From: Actinomycetota bacterium
GTDB lineage: Bacteria; Actinomycetota; Nitriliruptoria; Nitriliruptorales; Nitriliruptoraceae
DNA: 32,704 nucleotides
Assembly (NCBI GenBank): GCA_019347575.1
Contig: JAHWKY010000041.1
Coordinates: 1-32,704 of the forward strand
Reading direction: 5' to 3'
The translations under genes and the position numbers were made by a program. Every line of letters starts with the position of its first letter. The first letter of the stretch is position 1. The notes below the pieces were generated by a model. The model was not told where the DNA came from. It saw nothing but the letters and a program-made list of their open reading frames with translations, and searched no databases. Of this stretch, positions 1-7,589 are shown one piece after another.

Positions 1-1179
1 CTCGAGACCGCCCTCCACCACCTCGGCTGGGAGCTTCGCGGGCGACGCGTGGTGATCCAGGGCTTCGGCAAGGTGGGAGCGGTGATCGCGCGCGAGCTCG
101 TCGCCCGCGGGGCCAAGGTCGTCGCGGTCTCGGTTGTCGCCGGCGGGGTGATGAACGACGCCGGGCTCGACGTCGACGCTCTGCTCGCCTGGGTCTCCGA
201 GCACCACTTCCTCGAGGAGTACAGCCACATCTCCGCGAACGAGGTGTACCTCGGCTACCTCGCCGCCTTGACCGAGCGCATCCACCTCGCATCGGGGATC
301 TTCAACATCACCCCGCAGGTCAACCACCCCGTGCGCGTGGCCGAGCGCGTCGCCATGCTCGACCACCTCACGGAGGGACGGTTCGAGTTCGGGACGGGCC
401 GGGGCGCGGGCAGCCTCGAGGTCACCGGCTTCGGCATCGAGGACAACAAGATCACCAAGGAGATCTGGGACGAGGTGATCTGGGAGTTCCCGAAGATGTG
501 GGCGCAGGAGGACTACAGCTTCGACGGCAAGTGGTTCCAGCTGCCCGAGCGCAACGTGCTGCCCAAGCCGTTCACCAAGCCGCATCCGCCGATGTGGGTC
601 GCCGCGGGCAACCCGCCGACGTTCGAGAAGGCCGCACGTCACGGCCTCGGCGTCCTGGGGTTCAACATGAGTCCGATCCGGGACATGGAGCCGATGGTGA
701 AGGCCTACAAGGGGGCCATCGCGGAGGCGGAGCCGGTCGGGGCGTACATCAACGACAACGTCATGATCACCAACACCGCGCTGGTGCTCGAGGACGGGCA
801 GAAGGCGCGCAAGATCGCGACCGACATGGGATCGGGACGGCACCACTCGCTCGTCTACCGCTACCACGACACCTTCCCGACGCCCGAGTACGTACCCGCC
901 TGGCCCGCGACGCTGCCTGACCCGTCCGATAACGCTGTGATGACCCTCATCAACGAGGGCTACATGCTGTGCGGCAGCCCCGACGAGGTCACTGAGCAGA
1001 TGGAGGCCTACGTCGAGGTCGGCCCCGACCAGCTCGTGTTCGGCCTGCCGATCGACATGCCCATCGAAGCGGCGCTCGAGACCGTGCAGCTGTTCGGCGA
1101 GCAGGTCATCCCCAAGTTCGACAGCGACCCCGTCCACCGGTCCACCCGCAACCGTGAGGCCGCCGTCGGGGCCAGCTAG
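1..1179 (+). CDS. Luciferase-like flavin monooxygenase with a glutamate-dehydrogenase-like N-terminus (5' partial, chimeric)
   Basis: The frame is open from base 1, so the gene starts outside the window. Codons 13-63 read like the NAD-binding domain of Glu/Leu/Phe/Val dehydrogenases: GRRVVIQGFGKVG, then VVAVS, AGGVMNDAGLDVDALL. From about codon 64 the protein is a luciferase-like (LLM class) flavin oxidoreductase: SEHHFLEEYSH, HPVRVAERVAMLDHLTEGRF, GTGRG, KPHPPMWVAAGNP, and a C-terminus with GSPDEVTEQ. An LLM protein normally begins with its own beta strand and about 50 residues before EHHFLEEYSH; these are absent and replaced by the dehydrogenase piece. The acidic residue usually found after VVAVS (it contacts the NAD ribose) is Val. 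The LLM body looks intact to its stop. Function and substrate are unknown, and activity is doubtful without the first strand. It could be a real fusion or deletion, or an assembly join. Confidence 0.8.
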   Translation, partial: LETALHHLGWELRGRRVVIQGFGKVGAVIARELVARGAKVVAVSVVAGGVMNDAGLDVDALLAWVSEHHFLEEYSHISANEVYLGYLAALTERIHLASGIFNITPQVNHPVRVAERVAMLDHLTEGRFEFGTGRGAGSLEVTGFGIEDNKITKEIWDEVIWEFPKMWAQEDYSFDGKWFQLPERNVLPKPFTKPHPPMWVAAGNPPTFEKAARHGLGVLGFNMSPIRDMEPMVKAYKGAIAEAEPVGAYINDNVMITNTALVLEDGQKARKIATDMGSGRHHSLVYRYHDTFPTPEYVPAWPATLPDPSDNAVMTLINEGYMLCGSPDEVTEQMEAYVEVGPDQLVFGLPIDMPIEAALETVQLFGEQVIPKFDSDPVHRSTRNREAAVGAS

Positions 1180-1209
1180 CGTCCGCCTCCTCGACAGCCG
1201 AAGGCGGTC

Positions 1210-2055
1210 ATGAACCGACAGCAGCCCAAGGGCCCGGTCTCGGAGTTCAGCTGGCGTGGCTACACCCTGCGCTACGAGGAGCGGGGCGACGGTGCGCGGC
1301 CGTTCGTGCTGATGCACGGGCTGCTGCTGCCGTCGTGGATCAACGGCCAGATCGCCGACCGCCTCGCCGAGGCGGGGCACCGCGTGATCCTGTTCGACCT
1401 CCTCGGCCACGGCCGCTCCGACAAGCCCACCCACGCCACCGCCCACCGGCTCGAGTTCGCGGGCGAGCAGGTCGTGGCTTTGCTCGACCACCTCGAGCTC
1501 GAGGAGGCGGTCGTCGGTGGCGTGTCGCTCGGAGCCAACGTCACCCTCGAGGCTGCCGTCCGCGCCCCGCAGCGGGTCCGCGCCATGGTGTGCGAGATGC
1601 CGGTGCTCGAGCGCGGCACGATCGGCGTGCAGCTGCAACTCGCCCCGCTGCTGTTCCTGCTGCGCTACGGAGGCTGGCCGCTGCGAGCGCTCTTCAACGC
1701 CGTCGGCAAGCTGCCACGCACCCGCTCCGAGGTCCTCAACGCCGTGCTCGACACCGGCGGTGACACCCGCGAGATGGCCGCGGTCATGCACGGCTTCGCG
1801 GCGGGTCCGGTCTGTCCTCCGCTGGCGGACCGCAAGCGCCTCGATGCGCCGGCGCTCGTCATCGGGCACGGTGGCGACTGGATGCACCCGATGGACGACG
1901 CCGAGGCCCTGGCTGCCGAGCTGCCGAACGCGCGCCTGGTCCAGGCCCGCAGCTTCTTCGAACTGCGCACCCGCCCCGACCGCATCGTCGGCGAGATCGG
2001 CCGCTTCCTCGACGAGGTCTGGGCGCCCCGCCTCGTCGCCGCCGACGAGGCCTAG
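1210..2055 (+). CDS. Alpha/beta-fold hydrolase
   Basis: A 281-residue protein of the alpha/beta-hydrolase fold, probably a cytoplasmic esterase, lipase or acyl hydrolase. The oxyanion segment is VLMHGLLLPSW (H36-G37), the strand-4 motif is LFDLLGHGRSDKP (62-73), and the nucleophile elbow is GGVSLGA with S106. The acid is probably D223 or nearby in GHGGDWMHPMDD. No histidine follows in the place where the catalytic His is expected; the region reads ARSFFELRTRPDRIV, so either the family uses a variant triad or the His comes from elsewhere. The ATG lies 30 bp after the monooxygenase stop with a purine-rich GAAGG before it, so the two genes are probably one transcript. Substrate not predictable. 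Confidence 0.88.
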   Translation: MNRQQPKGPVSEFSWRGYTLRYEERGDGARPFVLMHGLLLPSWINGQIADRLAEAGHRVILFDLLGHGRSDKPTHATAHRLEFAGEQVVALLDHLELEEAVVGGVSLGANVTLEAAVRAPQRVRAMVCEMPVLERGTIGVQLQLAPLLFLLRYGGWPLRALFNAVGKLPRTRSEVLNAVLDTGGDTREMAAVMHGFAAGPVCPPLADRKRLDAPALVIGHGGDWMHPMDDAEALAAELPNARLVQARSFFELRTRPDRIVGEIGRFLDEVWAPRLVAADEA

Positions 2056-2105
2056 TTCGAGCGACGCCGCATCCGCGTCGTCGATCGAGCGGTCGCGGTC
2101 AACCC

Positions 2106-2131
2106 GCGGCCGAGAGCGCGGTCTCGGCCGC
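2106..2131. terminator. Bidirectional terminator hairpin between convergent genes
   Basis: A perfect 10-bp inverted repeat, GCGGCCGAGA and TCTCGGCCGC, with a 6-nt loop lies between the convergent stops of the hydrolase (2055) and the GNAT gene (2167). There is no T-tract, as is common in high-GC actinobacteria. Assignment rests on position and stem strength. Confidence 0.6.
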
Positions 2132-2166
2132 TGCGCGAGGCGGGGGCCCCGGGCCGCAAGCGAGGA

Positions 2167-3069
2167 CTACAGGTCCTTGCTCCAGCGTCGGTAGGTGCGG
2201 ACGACCCTCATGCCGACGTGCTCGTAGAGCGACAGCGCCCCGGTCCTCGAGTCGGTCGACAGCCCCGCTGTCACCAGGCCGCGGCGGTGGAACTCGGCGA
2301 ACGACGTCTGCAGCAGGGCACGACCGATCCCATGGTTGCGGTGTGACCGGTCCACGGCGAGCTGCTGGATCCAGCCGTCGCGGTCCCCGTCCACCAGCCC
2401 GACAGCCGCCCCGACGATCTCGTCGCCGTCAACCGCCAACCAGGTCAGCTCCGGATCGGTGTCGTCGCGGTCGAGCAGCGACGCCTGCCAGTCCTCGAAG
2501 CTCCACTCTCCCGGCTCGCGGTCGGGCCACTCGGAGAACGCCCGGTCGATGAGCTCGTACACCGCGCGCTCGTCGTCGGGGCGTCGGAGCGTCCGCAGGG
2601 TGATGCCATCGGGGAGCGGCGGGGCGTCGCGTGCCCGCTCGAGCTCGAGCTCGAGGAGCCAGGAGCTCCAGCGTGGCGTGTAGCCGCGGTCGCGGAGGAG
2701 CTCGATGGCCTCGAGGTTGGTGTCGGAGATAGTCTGGCCCACGCCGGCGCAGTCGAGCTCGCGCGCCCGCTCCTCGCTCCAAGCCGCGAGCGCCGCCCCG
2801 ACACCCCTCCGGCGGTGATCGGGGTGCACGTGGATCCACGCTCGCCCCGCGATGACGTCGCCGTACGCGATCGGGGTCGCGCGATCCTCGACGAGCACCG
2901 CGTCGCGTTCGAGGTCGAGGCTGGGCCGCTGCCAGTCGGCGCGGATGTCCTCGAGGCTGACGTCGATGACACCGTCGAGCACCTCCTCGGCGGCGGCCAC
3001 CAGGCGGTAGACCGCCTCGGCGTCGTCGGGGCGCGGGGCGCGTGCCGTGAGGTCGGGTGGGAAGCGCAT
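2167..3069 (-). CDS. Tandem GNAT-family N-acetyltransferase
   Basis: A 300-residue protein with two GNAT domains. The acetyl-CoA pyrophosphate-binding motif A appears twice: VHPDHRRRGVGAAL (81-94) and VDRSHRNHGIGRALL (239-253). The second domain ends with the usual ALSLYEHVGMRVVRTY. Each half starts with a typical R-P-D-D segment (residues 13-16 and 163-166). The ATG at 3069 is preferred over the longer open frame, whose first 79 residues are low-complexity Pro/Arg/Ser text unlike GNAT. Two-GNAT proteins of this length include mycothiol synthase (MshD), a plausible but unproven identity; a general amine or antibiotic acetyltransferase is the alternative. It is divergent from the LPxTG gene across about 230 bp in which I see no clear promoter. 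Confidence 0.85.
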   Translation of the reverse strand: MRFPPDLTARAPRPDDAEAVYRLVAAAEEVLDGVIDVSLEDIRADWQRPSLDLERDAVLVEDRATPIAYGDVIAGRAWIHVHPDHRRRGVGAALAAWSEERARELDCAGVGQTISDTNLEAIELLRDRGYTPRWSSWLLELELERARDAPPLPDGITLRTLRRPDDERAVYELIDRAFSEWPDREPGEWSFEDWQASLLDRDDTDPELTWLAVDGDEIVGAAVGLVDGDRDGWIQQLAVDRSHRNHGIGRALLQTSFAEFHRRGLVTAGLSTDSRTGALSLYEHVGMRVVRTYRRWSKDL

Positions 3070-3300
3070 CGGGAGCCCGTGTTGGGGGCCGGCGAGCCTA
3101 GCCAGCGGTCGCTCGGCGCCGGACGGGCACGTCCACACCGATGGCCCGCTGGGCCCCTCCGAAGGACGAGCGTGGTCGTTCGGGCCCGGCCCAACGGTCG
3201 AGGTCGACGGTCCGTAACGCGACGCTGCGCACCGTGATCGGCGTCCCGACACTGCGTTCGGATGGGTGTGCGCGACCGACCACGGACGAGGGAGATGATC

Positions 3301-4161
3301 GTGCACCGTCGACGACTGATGACCCTGCTCGCTGCTATCAGCGCCGCCTCACTGGCGATGGTTCCAGGAGGTGGTGGACCCGGTGGTGACCGGGACGGTG
3401 ACGCCGATCGCGATCCAGCGACCGCGTACACCGAGGACACCGACACCAACGACGGTGGCACACCAGACGATGTCGCCGACGACGGCGACGACCGCCATCC
3501 GTCGGGTCGCGACCGCTCGGTGGACCCCGATCCCGGCAACACCGGGAAGTCCGAGAGCGATCCGGACGGCGATGCCAACGGCGGCGTCGACAAGCCCGAC
3601 GGGGACTCGGATGGGGACCTCGCGGACGAGGACGGGAACAACGGCTGTGGCAACGACGACGACTTCGAGGACGACAACAACGGCAACTGCGGTGGTCCGG
3701 AGTCGGAGGGCGAAGCCGGTGTCAACGCGACGCAGGTCCAGCAACGCGAACGCGCCGAGCAGCAGAGCGAGGCGCGTCGCGGCCAGCGCGCACAGCTGCA
3801 GGCGCAGGCGGCCCTGCGGGCGCACGAGCGTCCCGACGCCCGGACCGTCGGCGCGGTCCGATCGGCGAGCGCGACGCAAAGCGGCGCCGTGCTCGAGACG
3901 GGTGACGTGGTGAGCACGGCGGGTGCTGACGGCGCGGCCGTCCTCGGCGCCGTTCTCGAGCGCCCCGCCGCATCCACGGCGACGTCCGCCGCCGCGCCGG
4001 CCGATGCCACGACCACCGAGGTCCTCGGTGTCGCGCTGGAGGCGCAGGAGGTCACCGAGACGACGTCGCTACCGCGGACCGGCCTCGAGCTGTTCGCCAC
4101 CGCCCTGATCGCGACCGGGCTCGTCGCCAGCGGCAGCGCCATGGTCCGTCGCCGTCGCTGA
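3301..4161 (+). CDS. Asp-rich LPxTG sortase-anchored surface protein
   Basis: A secreted, cell-wall-anchored protein of 286 residues from GTG 3301. The start is chosen because GGGAG lies 6 nt upstream; ATG 3295 sits directly on that site and is spaced too tightly. The signal peptide is MHRRRLMTLLAAISAASLA. Residues 30-135 are extremely Asp/Gly/Asn-rich with DGD and DSDGD runs, like calcium-binding or highly acidic spacers, with two Cys (116 and 130). A Gln/Arg/Ala-rich segment (about 140-175) may be helical. The C-terminus is a classic sorting signal: LPRTG (257-261), about 18 hydrophobic residues, then RRRR. No sortase gene is visible in the window. I know no specific function; a calcium-binding or surface-charge role is inference. 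Confidence 0.85.
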   Translation: MHRRRLMTLLAAISAASLAMVPGGGGPGGDRDGDADRDPATAYTEDTDTNDGGTPDDVADDGDDRHPSGRDRSVDPDPGNTGKSESDPDGDANGGVDKPDGDSDGDLADEDGNNGCGNDDDFEDDNNGNCGGPESEGEAGVNATQVQQRERAEQQSEARRGQRAQLQAQAALRAHERPDARTVGAVRSASATQSGAVLETGDVVSTAGADGAAVLGAVLERPAASTATSAAAPADATTTEVLGVALEAQEVTETTSLPRTGLELFATALIATGLVASGSAMVRRRR

Positions 4162-4175
4162 CCCCCCGCCCCGCT

Positions 4176-4284
4176 GAGCGTGTGCATCCAGCCCCGCCTA
4201 CCGGGTCCATCTGCACCCGCTCGTCCCCGCCTCCCCTGAGCGTGTGCATCCTGGCCCGCCTACCGGGTCCCGATGCACACGCTC
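4176..4284. repeat. Two tandem copies of a palindromic repeat
   Basis: Two copies of a roughly 47-nt unit are spaced 62 bp apart (4176-4222 and 4238-4284). Each begins GAGCGTGTGCATC and shares the middle CCCGCCTACCGGGTCC. In copy 2 the arms GAGCGTGTGCATC (4238-4250) and GATGCACACGCTC (4272-4284) form a perfect 13-bp stem with a 21-nt loop; copy 1 has a decayed right arm. The element fills the gap between convergent genes and ends 1 nt before the stop codon of the next gene. It may act as a terminator, but duplication with sequence conservation suggests a dispersed palindromic repeat family. Confidence 0.75.
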
Positions 4285-4285
4285 G

Positions 4286-5290
4286 TCACAGGCCGAGGGT
4301 GTCGGCGACGACGTCGCGGTGCTGGTCGGTGGTGCCCCAGGCGGCGGTGAGCGCCCAGATGCGCTTCATCCACAGGTGCAGATCGGACTCCCACGTGTAG
4401 CCGATCGCCCCGTGGACCTGCAGCGCCGCTCTGGCGGCCTGCTCGGCCGCGCGCCCCGCCCTCGCCTTCGCCATCGCGACGTGCGTGTGGACGACGGGCT
4501 CGTCGCTCGCCACCGACCAGGCGGCACGCTCGACCACGGGGCGGGCGAACGACACCGCGACGAGCGCGTCGGCGAGGAGGTGCTTGACGCCCTGGAACGA
4601 GCCGATCGGCACGCCGAACTGCTCCCGGGTCCGCGCGTGCTCGGCAGCCAGCTCGATGACGCGCTCACCCAGTCCGACCAGCGTGGCCGCGGCTCCGAGC
4701 GCGCCCCGCAGTGCCGCCGCGTGCAGCGGCCTCTGGCCTGCCGACTGCCCCTGCACCTCGAGGTCGTAGCCCGACCGCACCTCGTACAGGGGCCGCCCCG
4801 GATCGACGCTCTCGACCGCGACGACCTCCGCTGATCCGCCGAGTTGTGCGTGCGTCGCGTCGAGGCCCACCTGCACGATCAGATCGGCACCACCCGCGTG
4901 CGCGACGAACCGATCCGAGCTCAGGGCGATCGCGACCACGGCGTCGCCCATGGCGATCCGCGGCAGCCACTCAGTTCCCAACGGCGAGCCGGCGAGCACC
5001 GCTGGGGCGACCAAGGCGGTCTCGATCAGGGGACCGGGGAAGGCGACCCGTCCCGCCTCCTCGCACAGCACCATCGCCGACACCTCGTCGAGCCCGAGAC
5101 CGCCGGTGTCCTCGGGCATGAGCGTCCCGAGCATCCCGAGACCCGCGAGCCCGCGCCATAGCGACGCATCGAGGCCGGTCCCGGAGGCAGCCGCCTCGCG
5201 GACCCGAGCAGGCGTGCACTCCGCCCCGAGGTACTCCTGTACGGCGCCGCGGTACAGGCGTTGGTCCTCGGTGAACGCGAAGCGCATCAT
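4286..5290 (-). CDS. Acyl-CoA dehydrogenase, small subunit of a heteromeric (steroid-type) pair
   Basis: A 334-residue flavin acyl-CoA dehydrogenase that probably forms an alpha2beta2 enzyme with the product of the gene just upstream, introducing a double bond in a CoA thioester. The N-terminal MRFAFTEDQRLYRGAVQEYL, the segment LGMLGTLMPEDTGGLGL (51-67), the flavin/adenine motif RTREQFGVPIGSFQGVKH (220-237) and HGAIGYTWESDLHLWMKR (293-310) are family hallmarks. Length matches the shorter subunits (FadE28/32 type, about 315-340 residues) of actinobacterial steroid dehydrogenases. The mid-protein WCQGWSEP-type motif is absent here but present in the partner, as expected for a split active site. 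The start at 5290 makes an ATGA overlap with the upstream stop, indicating translational coupling. Substrate unproven. Confidence 0.88.
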   Translation of the reverse strand: MMRFAFTEDQRLYRGAVQEYLGAECTPARVREAAASGTGLDASLWRGLAGLGMLGTLMPEDTGGLGLDEVSAMVLCEEAGRVAFPGPLIETALVAPAVLAGSPLGTEWLPRIAMGDAVVAIALSSDRFVAHAGGADLIVQVGLDATHAQLGGSAEVVAVESVDPGRPLYEVRSGYDLEVQGQSAGQRPLHAAALRGALGAAATLVGLGERVIELAAEHARTREQFGVPIGSFQGVKHLLADALVAVSFARPVVERAAWSVASDEPVVHTHVAMAKARAGRAAEQAARAALQVHGAIGYTWESDLHLWMKRIWALTAAWGTTDQHRDVVADTLGL

Positions 5291-6447
5291 CGGCTCCGGG
5301 GCAGGTCGAGCACGCGCTCGGCCACGATGTTGCGCTGGATCTGGTTGGTCCCGGCGTAGATCGGTCCGGCGAGCGCGAACAGGAAGCCGTCGAGCCACGC
5401 CCCGCCGTCGGGCGCCTCGTCTCCGGCCAGCGCGGCGTCGGCGCCGAGCAGTCGCAGTGCGGTCTCGTGCAGGTGCAGGTCCATCTGCGACCAGAACAGC
5501 TTGTTGAGGCTCGCCTCGAACCCCACCGCCCCACCCTCGAGCACGTGCGACACGGTGCGGTACTGGTACAGCCGGTAGGCCTCCGCATCCATCCACGCGT
5601 CGAGCACCTCGTCCCGCGCCGAGGGGCGTCCCGGACCGGCGGACTCCACCCACCGCGCTACGAGCCGCTCGGCCGGGGCGAGGAAGCGCCCCGGCGAGCG
5701 CAGGCTCACACCGCGCTCGAACCCGGCGGTCGACATCGCGATGCGCCAGCCGTCGCCCGGGTGGCCGACCGTGCAGAGGTCCGCCGGGACGCGCACGTCG
5801 TCGAGGAACACCTCCGCGAATCCGGTCTCGCCGTCGAGCTGGGCGATGGGGCGCACGTCGACGCCGTCGGCGTCCAGGGGCACCAGGATGAACGACAGGC
5901 CACGGTGACGCTCGGAGCCGGGTTCGGACCGGAAGAGCCCGAACATCCACTCGGCGAAGGCCCCGCGTGACACCCAGATCTTCTGCCCGCTGAGGACCCA
6001 CTCCTCACCGTCTCGCCGCGCGGTCGACCGCAGCGACGCGAGGTCGCTGCCGGCCTGCGGCTCCGACCATCCCTGGCACCAGATCTCGTCCGCGCGCGCC
6101 ATCGGCGGCAGGAACCGAGCACGCTGCTCCTCGGTACCGTGCTCCATGAGGGTCGGCCCGAGGAGGAACAACCCGTTCTGGCCGACCCGCCCCGGCGCCC
6201 CGCTGCGCCAGTACTCCTCCTCGAACACCAGCCACTCGATGAGGTCGAGGCCGCGACCGCCGTACTCCTCCGGCCACGCCACGACCGCCCAACCGGCATC
6301 GTGCAGCTGCCGCTCCCACGCCCGGTGGGCCTTGAAGCCGTCGGCGGTGTCCATCGACGCCAGCGGTGGGTCCGGCATGTTCGCGGCGAGCCACGTGGCC
6401 GCCTCGGCACGTAGCCGTTGCTGCTCCGGGGTGAAGGTCAGGTCCAC
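5287..6447 (-). CDS. Acyl-CoA dehydrogenase, large subunit of a heteromeric (steroid-type) pair
   Basis: A 386-residue acyl-CoA dehydrogenase, first gene of a two-gene operon. It has the flavin-binding signature WCQGWSEPQAGSDLASL (123-139), GQKIWVS (154-160) and the C-terminal PIYAGTNQIQRNIVAERVL (362-380). The usual catalytic Glu of YEGT is Ala here (YAGT, 364-367), while E244 in AGFERG lies where isovaleryl-CoA dehydrogenase keeps its base. This pattern and length fit the large subunits of steroid FadE pairs such as FadE29. The start codon is GTG at 6447 with no strong Shine-Dalgarno. A 17-bp dyad (6481-6497), shared with two other catabolic operons, lies 33 nt upstream and probably controls this operon. 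Predicted role: dehydrogenation of a branched, side-chain or ring-derived acyl-CoA. Confidence 0.9.
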   Translation of the reverse strand: MDLTFTPEQQRLRAEAATWLAANMPDPPLASMDTADGFKAHRAWERQLHDAGWAVVAWPEEYGGRGLDLIEWLVFEEEYWRSGAPGRVGQNGLFLLGPTLMEHGTEEQRARFLPPMARADEIWCQGWSEPQAGSDLASLRSTARRDGEEWVLSGQKIWVSRGAFAEWMFGLFRSEPGSERHRGLSFILVPLDADGVDVRPIAQLDGETGFAEVFLDDVRVPADLCTVGHPGDGWRIAMSTAGFERGVSLRSPGRFLAPAERLVARWVESAGPGRPSARDEVLDAWMDAEAYRLYQYRTVSHVLEGGAVGFEASLNKLFWSQMDLHLHETALRLLGADAALAGDEAPDGGAWLDGFLFALAGPIYAGTNQIQRNIVAERVLDLPRSR

Positions 6448-6480
6448 GGCTCGGGACGCTAGCCGAGCGCGAGACCCGAA

Positions 6481-6497
6481 CCTGACGGGGCGTCAGG
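6481..6497. promoter_or_regulatory. Operator dyad upstream of the acyl-CoA dehydrogenase operon
   Basis: CCTGACGGGGCGTCAGG is an inverted repeat of CCTGACG around GGG. Read on the minus strand it is identical over 17 nt to the site at 26099-26115 and over 16 of 17 nt to the site at 16971-16987. It lies 33 nt before the GTG of the large dehydrogenase subunit. Symmetry and size suit a dimeric (TetR-type) repressor. Protein identity is not shown by the sequence. Confidence 0.75.
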
Positions 6498-6505
6498 TCC
6501 CGCTG

Positions 6506-6766
6506 GTGGCCAAGCGCCTCGTCCCCGATCCCCCCGCCATCGGGCTGGCCACCGGCTTCCGTTTCCCGGATGCGCTGATCGGCGGTGTGCACGTCGATCG
6601 CCATGGTGGCCCCATCCTCCTCCCACGACCGGACGAGCTGCCCGCGGTGGTGCAGACGTACCTCGGCGACGACCGCGTGCCGATCATCGCCGGCTACCTC
6701 TACGGCGGGGTGGCAGCGCTGGAGGAGTCCGTGCGTACCGCGGTCGACGCGATCATCCACTCCTGA
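6506..6766 (+). pseudogene. Orphan CWB2 (cell wall binding repeat 2) domain fragment
   Basis: An 86-codon open stretch encodes one recognisable CWB2 module: IGLATGFRFPDALIGG, GGPILLPRPDELP, then VPIIAGYLYGGVAALEESV. These match position by position the CWB2 repeats of the large surface protein in this window (YIATGLNFPDALAGS, APVLLVTTDTVPD, VKLLGGTAAISDAVA). It has no signal peptide, no ribosome site and only one module, whereas functional CWB2 proteins usually carry three with an export signal. Its 5' side abuts the dehydrogenase operator, and upstream in frame is only antisense of the dehydrogenase gene. It is most likely the 3' remnant of a deleted surface-protein gene. A functional mini-protein is possible but unlikely. 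Confidence 0.6.
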
Positions 6767-6833
6767 CCCCGTCGAGCGTCAGGGCGCGGGAGCCGGGTCC
6801 CCGACGCCGGGATGGTCGAGTGACGCCGTCAGG

Positions 6834-7496
6834 TCACTCGGCGGGCTCGTCGGGGACCAGGATCAGCGTGGGCATGGTCACGTGCGAGTCACCCTCGAGC
6901 CCCAGGTTGTGCTGGTTCCAGTTCGCCCCGTGCATCGCCACGCTGAGCACAACGCTGCCCACGTGGGCCTCATCGAAGTCGGCTGGGACGTCGTAGCTGA
7001 ACGGCAGGTCGTAGCCGTCCTGGTCGGGCGTCACGATCGCGGTGAGGTTCTGCACCGGGAACTGGTGCAGGAACGTGCCGCCGGAGTCGAACAGCATCAT
7101 CTGGACATCCGCCGCCGTCTGCCCGACGCCTCCGACGAGGCCGGTCCAGGACTCCGCACGGATGACACCCTCGATGTCGCGGTCCGCGTCGAGGTAGAGC
7201 GGCACCCCGTTCGCGGTCGTGTAGTCGACCCAGTCCGGACTGCCGAGCTGGTAGTTCACCTCGCGCAGCGGTACCCCGCCGATCGTCCCACAGCCATCCG
7301 CCCCGTCGGGGCCCGAGAAGGTGTTCAGGCGGCCCGGCTCGGCGGTTGACCCGCAACCATCCCGACGGAGGAAGAACTGCGTCTCGTCCTGCTCGAAGTG
7401 GAAGCCGTCAGGCACGTGCGTCGTCGCGATCAGAGTGGTGGCCAGGATCGCCGCGAGCAGGCCGATCACGACCGTGCGGCCGGGTCCGATGTGCAT
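6834..7496 (-). CDS. Secreted protein of unknown function
   Basis: A 220-residue protein with an N-terminal hydrophobic segment (IGPGRTVVIGLLAAILATTL) that reads as a signal peptide or signal anchor. The mature part is acidic and rich in beta-type sequence, with two Cys (48 and 69) that may form a disulfide and no His/Asp cluster that suggests catalysis. The start ATG at 7496 is supported by GGGAGAGGGAGA 5-16 nt upstream. Divergent from the 503-residue Rossmann-like gene across 93 bp, so the two may share a promoter region. A hairpin (GAGTGAC/GTCACTC, 6818-6839) overlaps the stop codon. I do not recognise the family; the product probably acts outside the membrane. Confidence 0.7.
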   Translation of the reverse strand: MHIGPGRTVVIGLLAAILATTLIATTHVPDGFHFEQDETQFFLRRDGCGSTAEPGRLNTFSGPDGADGCGTIGGVPLREVNYQLGSPDWVDYTTANGVPLYLDADRDIEGVIRAESWTGLVGGVGQTAADVQMMLFDSGGTFLHQFPVQNLTAIVTPDQDGYDLPFSYDVPADFDEAHVGSVVLSVAMHGANWNQHNLGLEGDSHVTMPTLILVPDEPAE

Positions 7497-7589
7497 GGTG
7501 TCTCCCTCTCCCGATGGGGTGGTCTTCGACGTCGACAGCCCCGATTCCTACCCGTAGCGTTGGTGTCATCGCCACCGACCGGAGATCTC

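Noticed and set aside
2445-4187. A 580-codon minus-strand open frame
   Set aside because: It is Ser/Arg/Pro-rich and crosses the GNAT and LPxTG genes in the wrong frames; both of those have clear motifs.
6764-6785. CCTGAC ... GTCAGG inverted repeat after the CWB2 fragment
   Set aside because: The spacer is 10 bp, not the 5 bp of the operator family, and there is no promoter nearby; more likely chance or a weak terminator.
6818-6839. GAGTGAC/GTCACTC hairpin, which also contains TGACGCCGTCA
   Set aside because: It overlaps the stop codon of the secreted-protein gene, and its half-site spacing (3 bp) differs from the operator sites; terminator at most.
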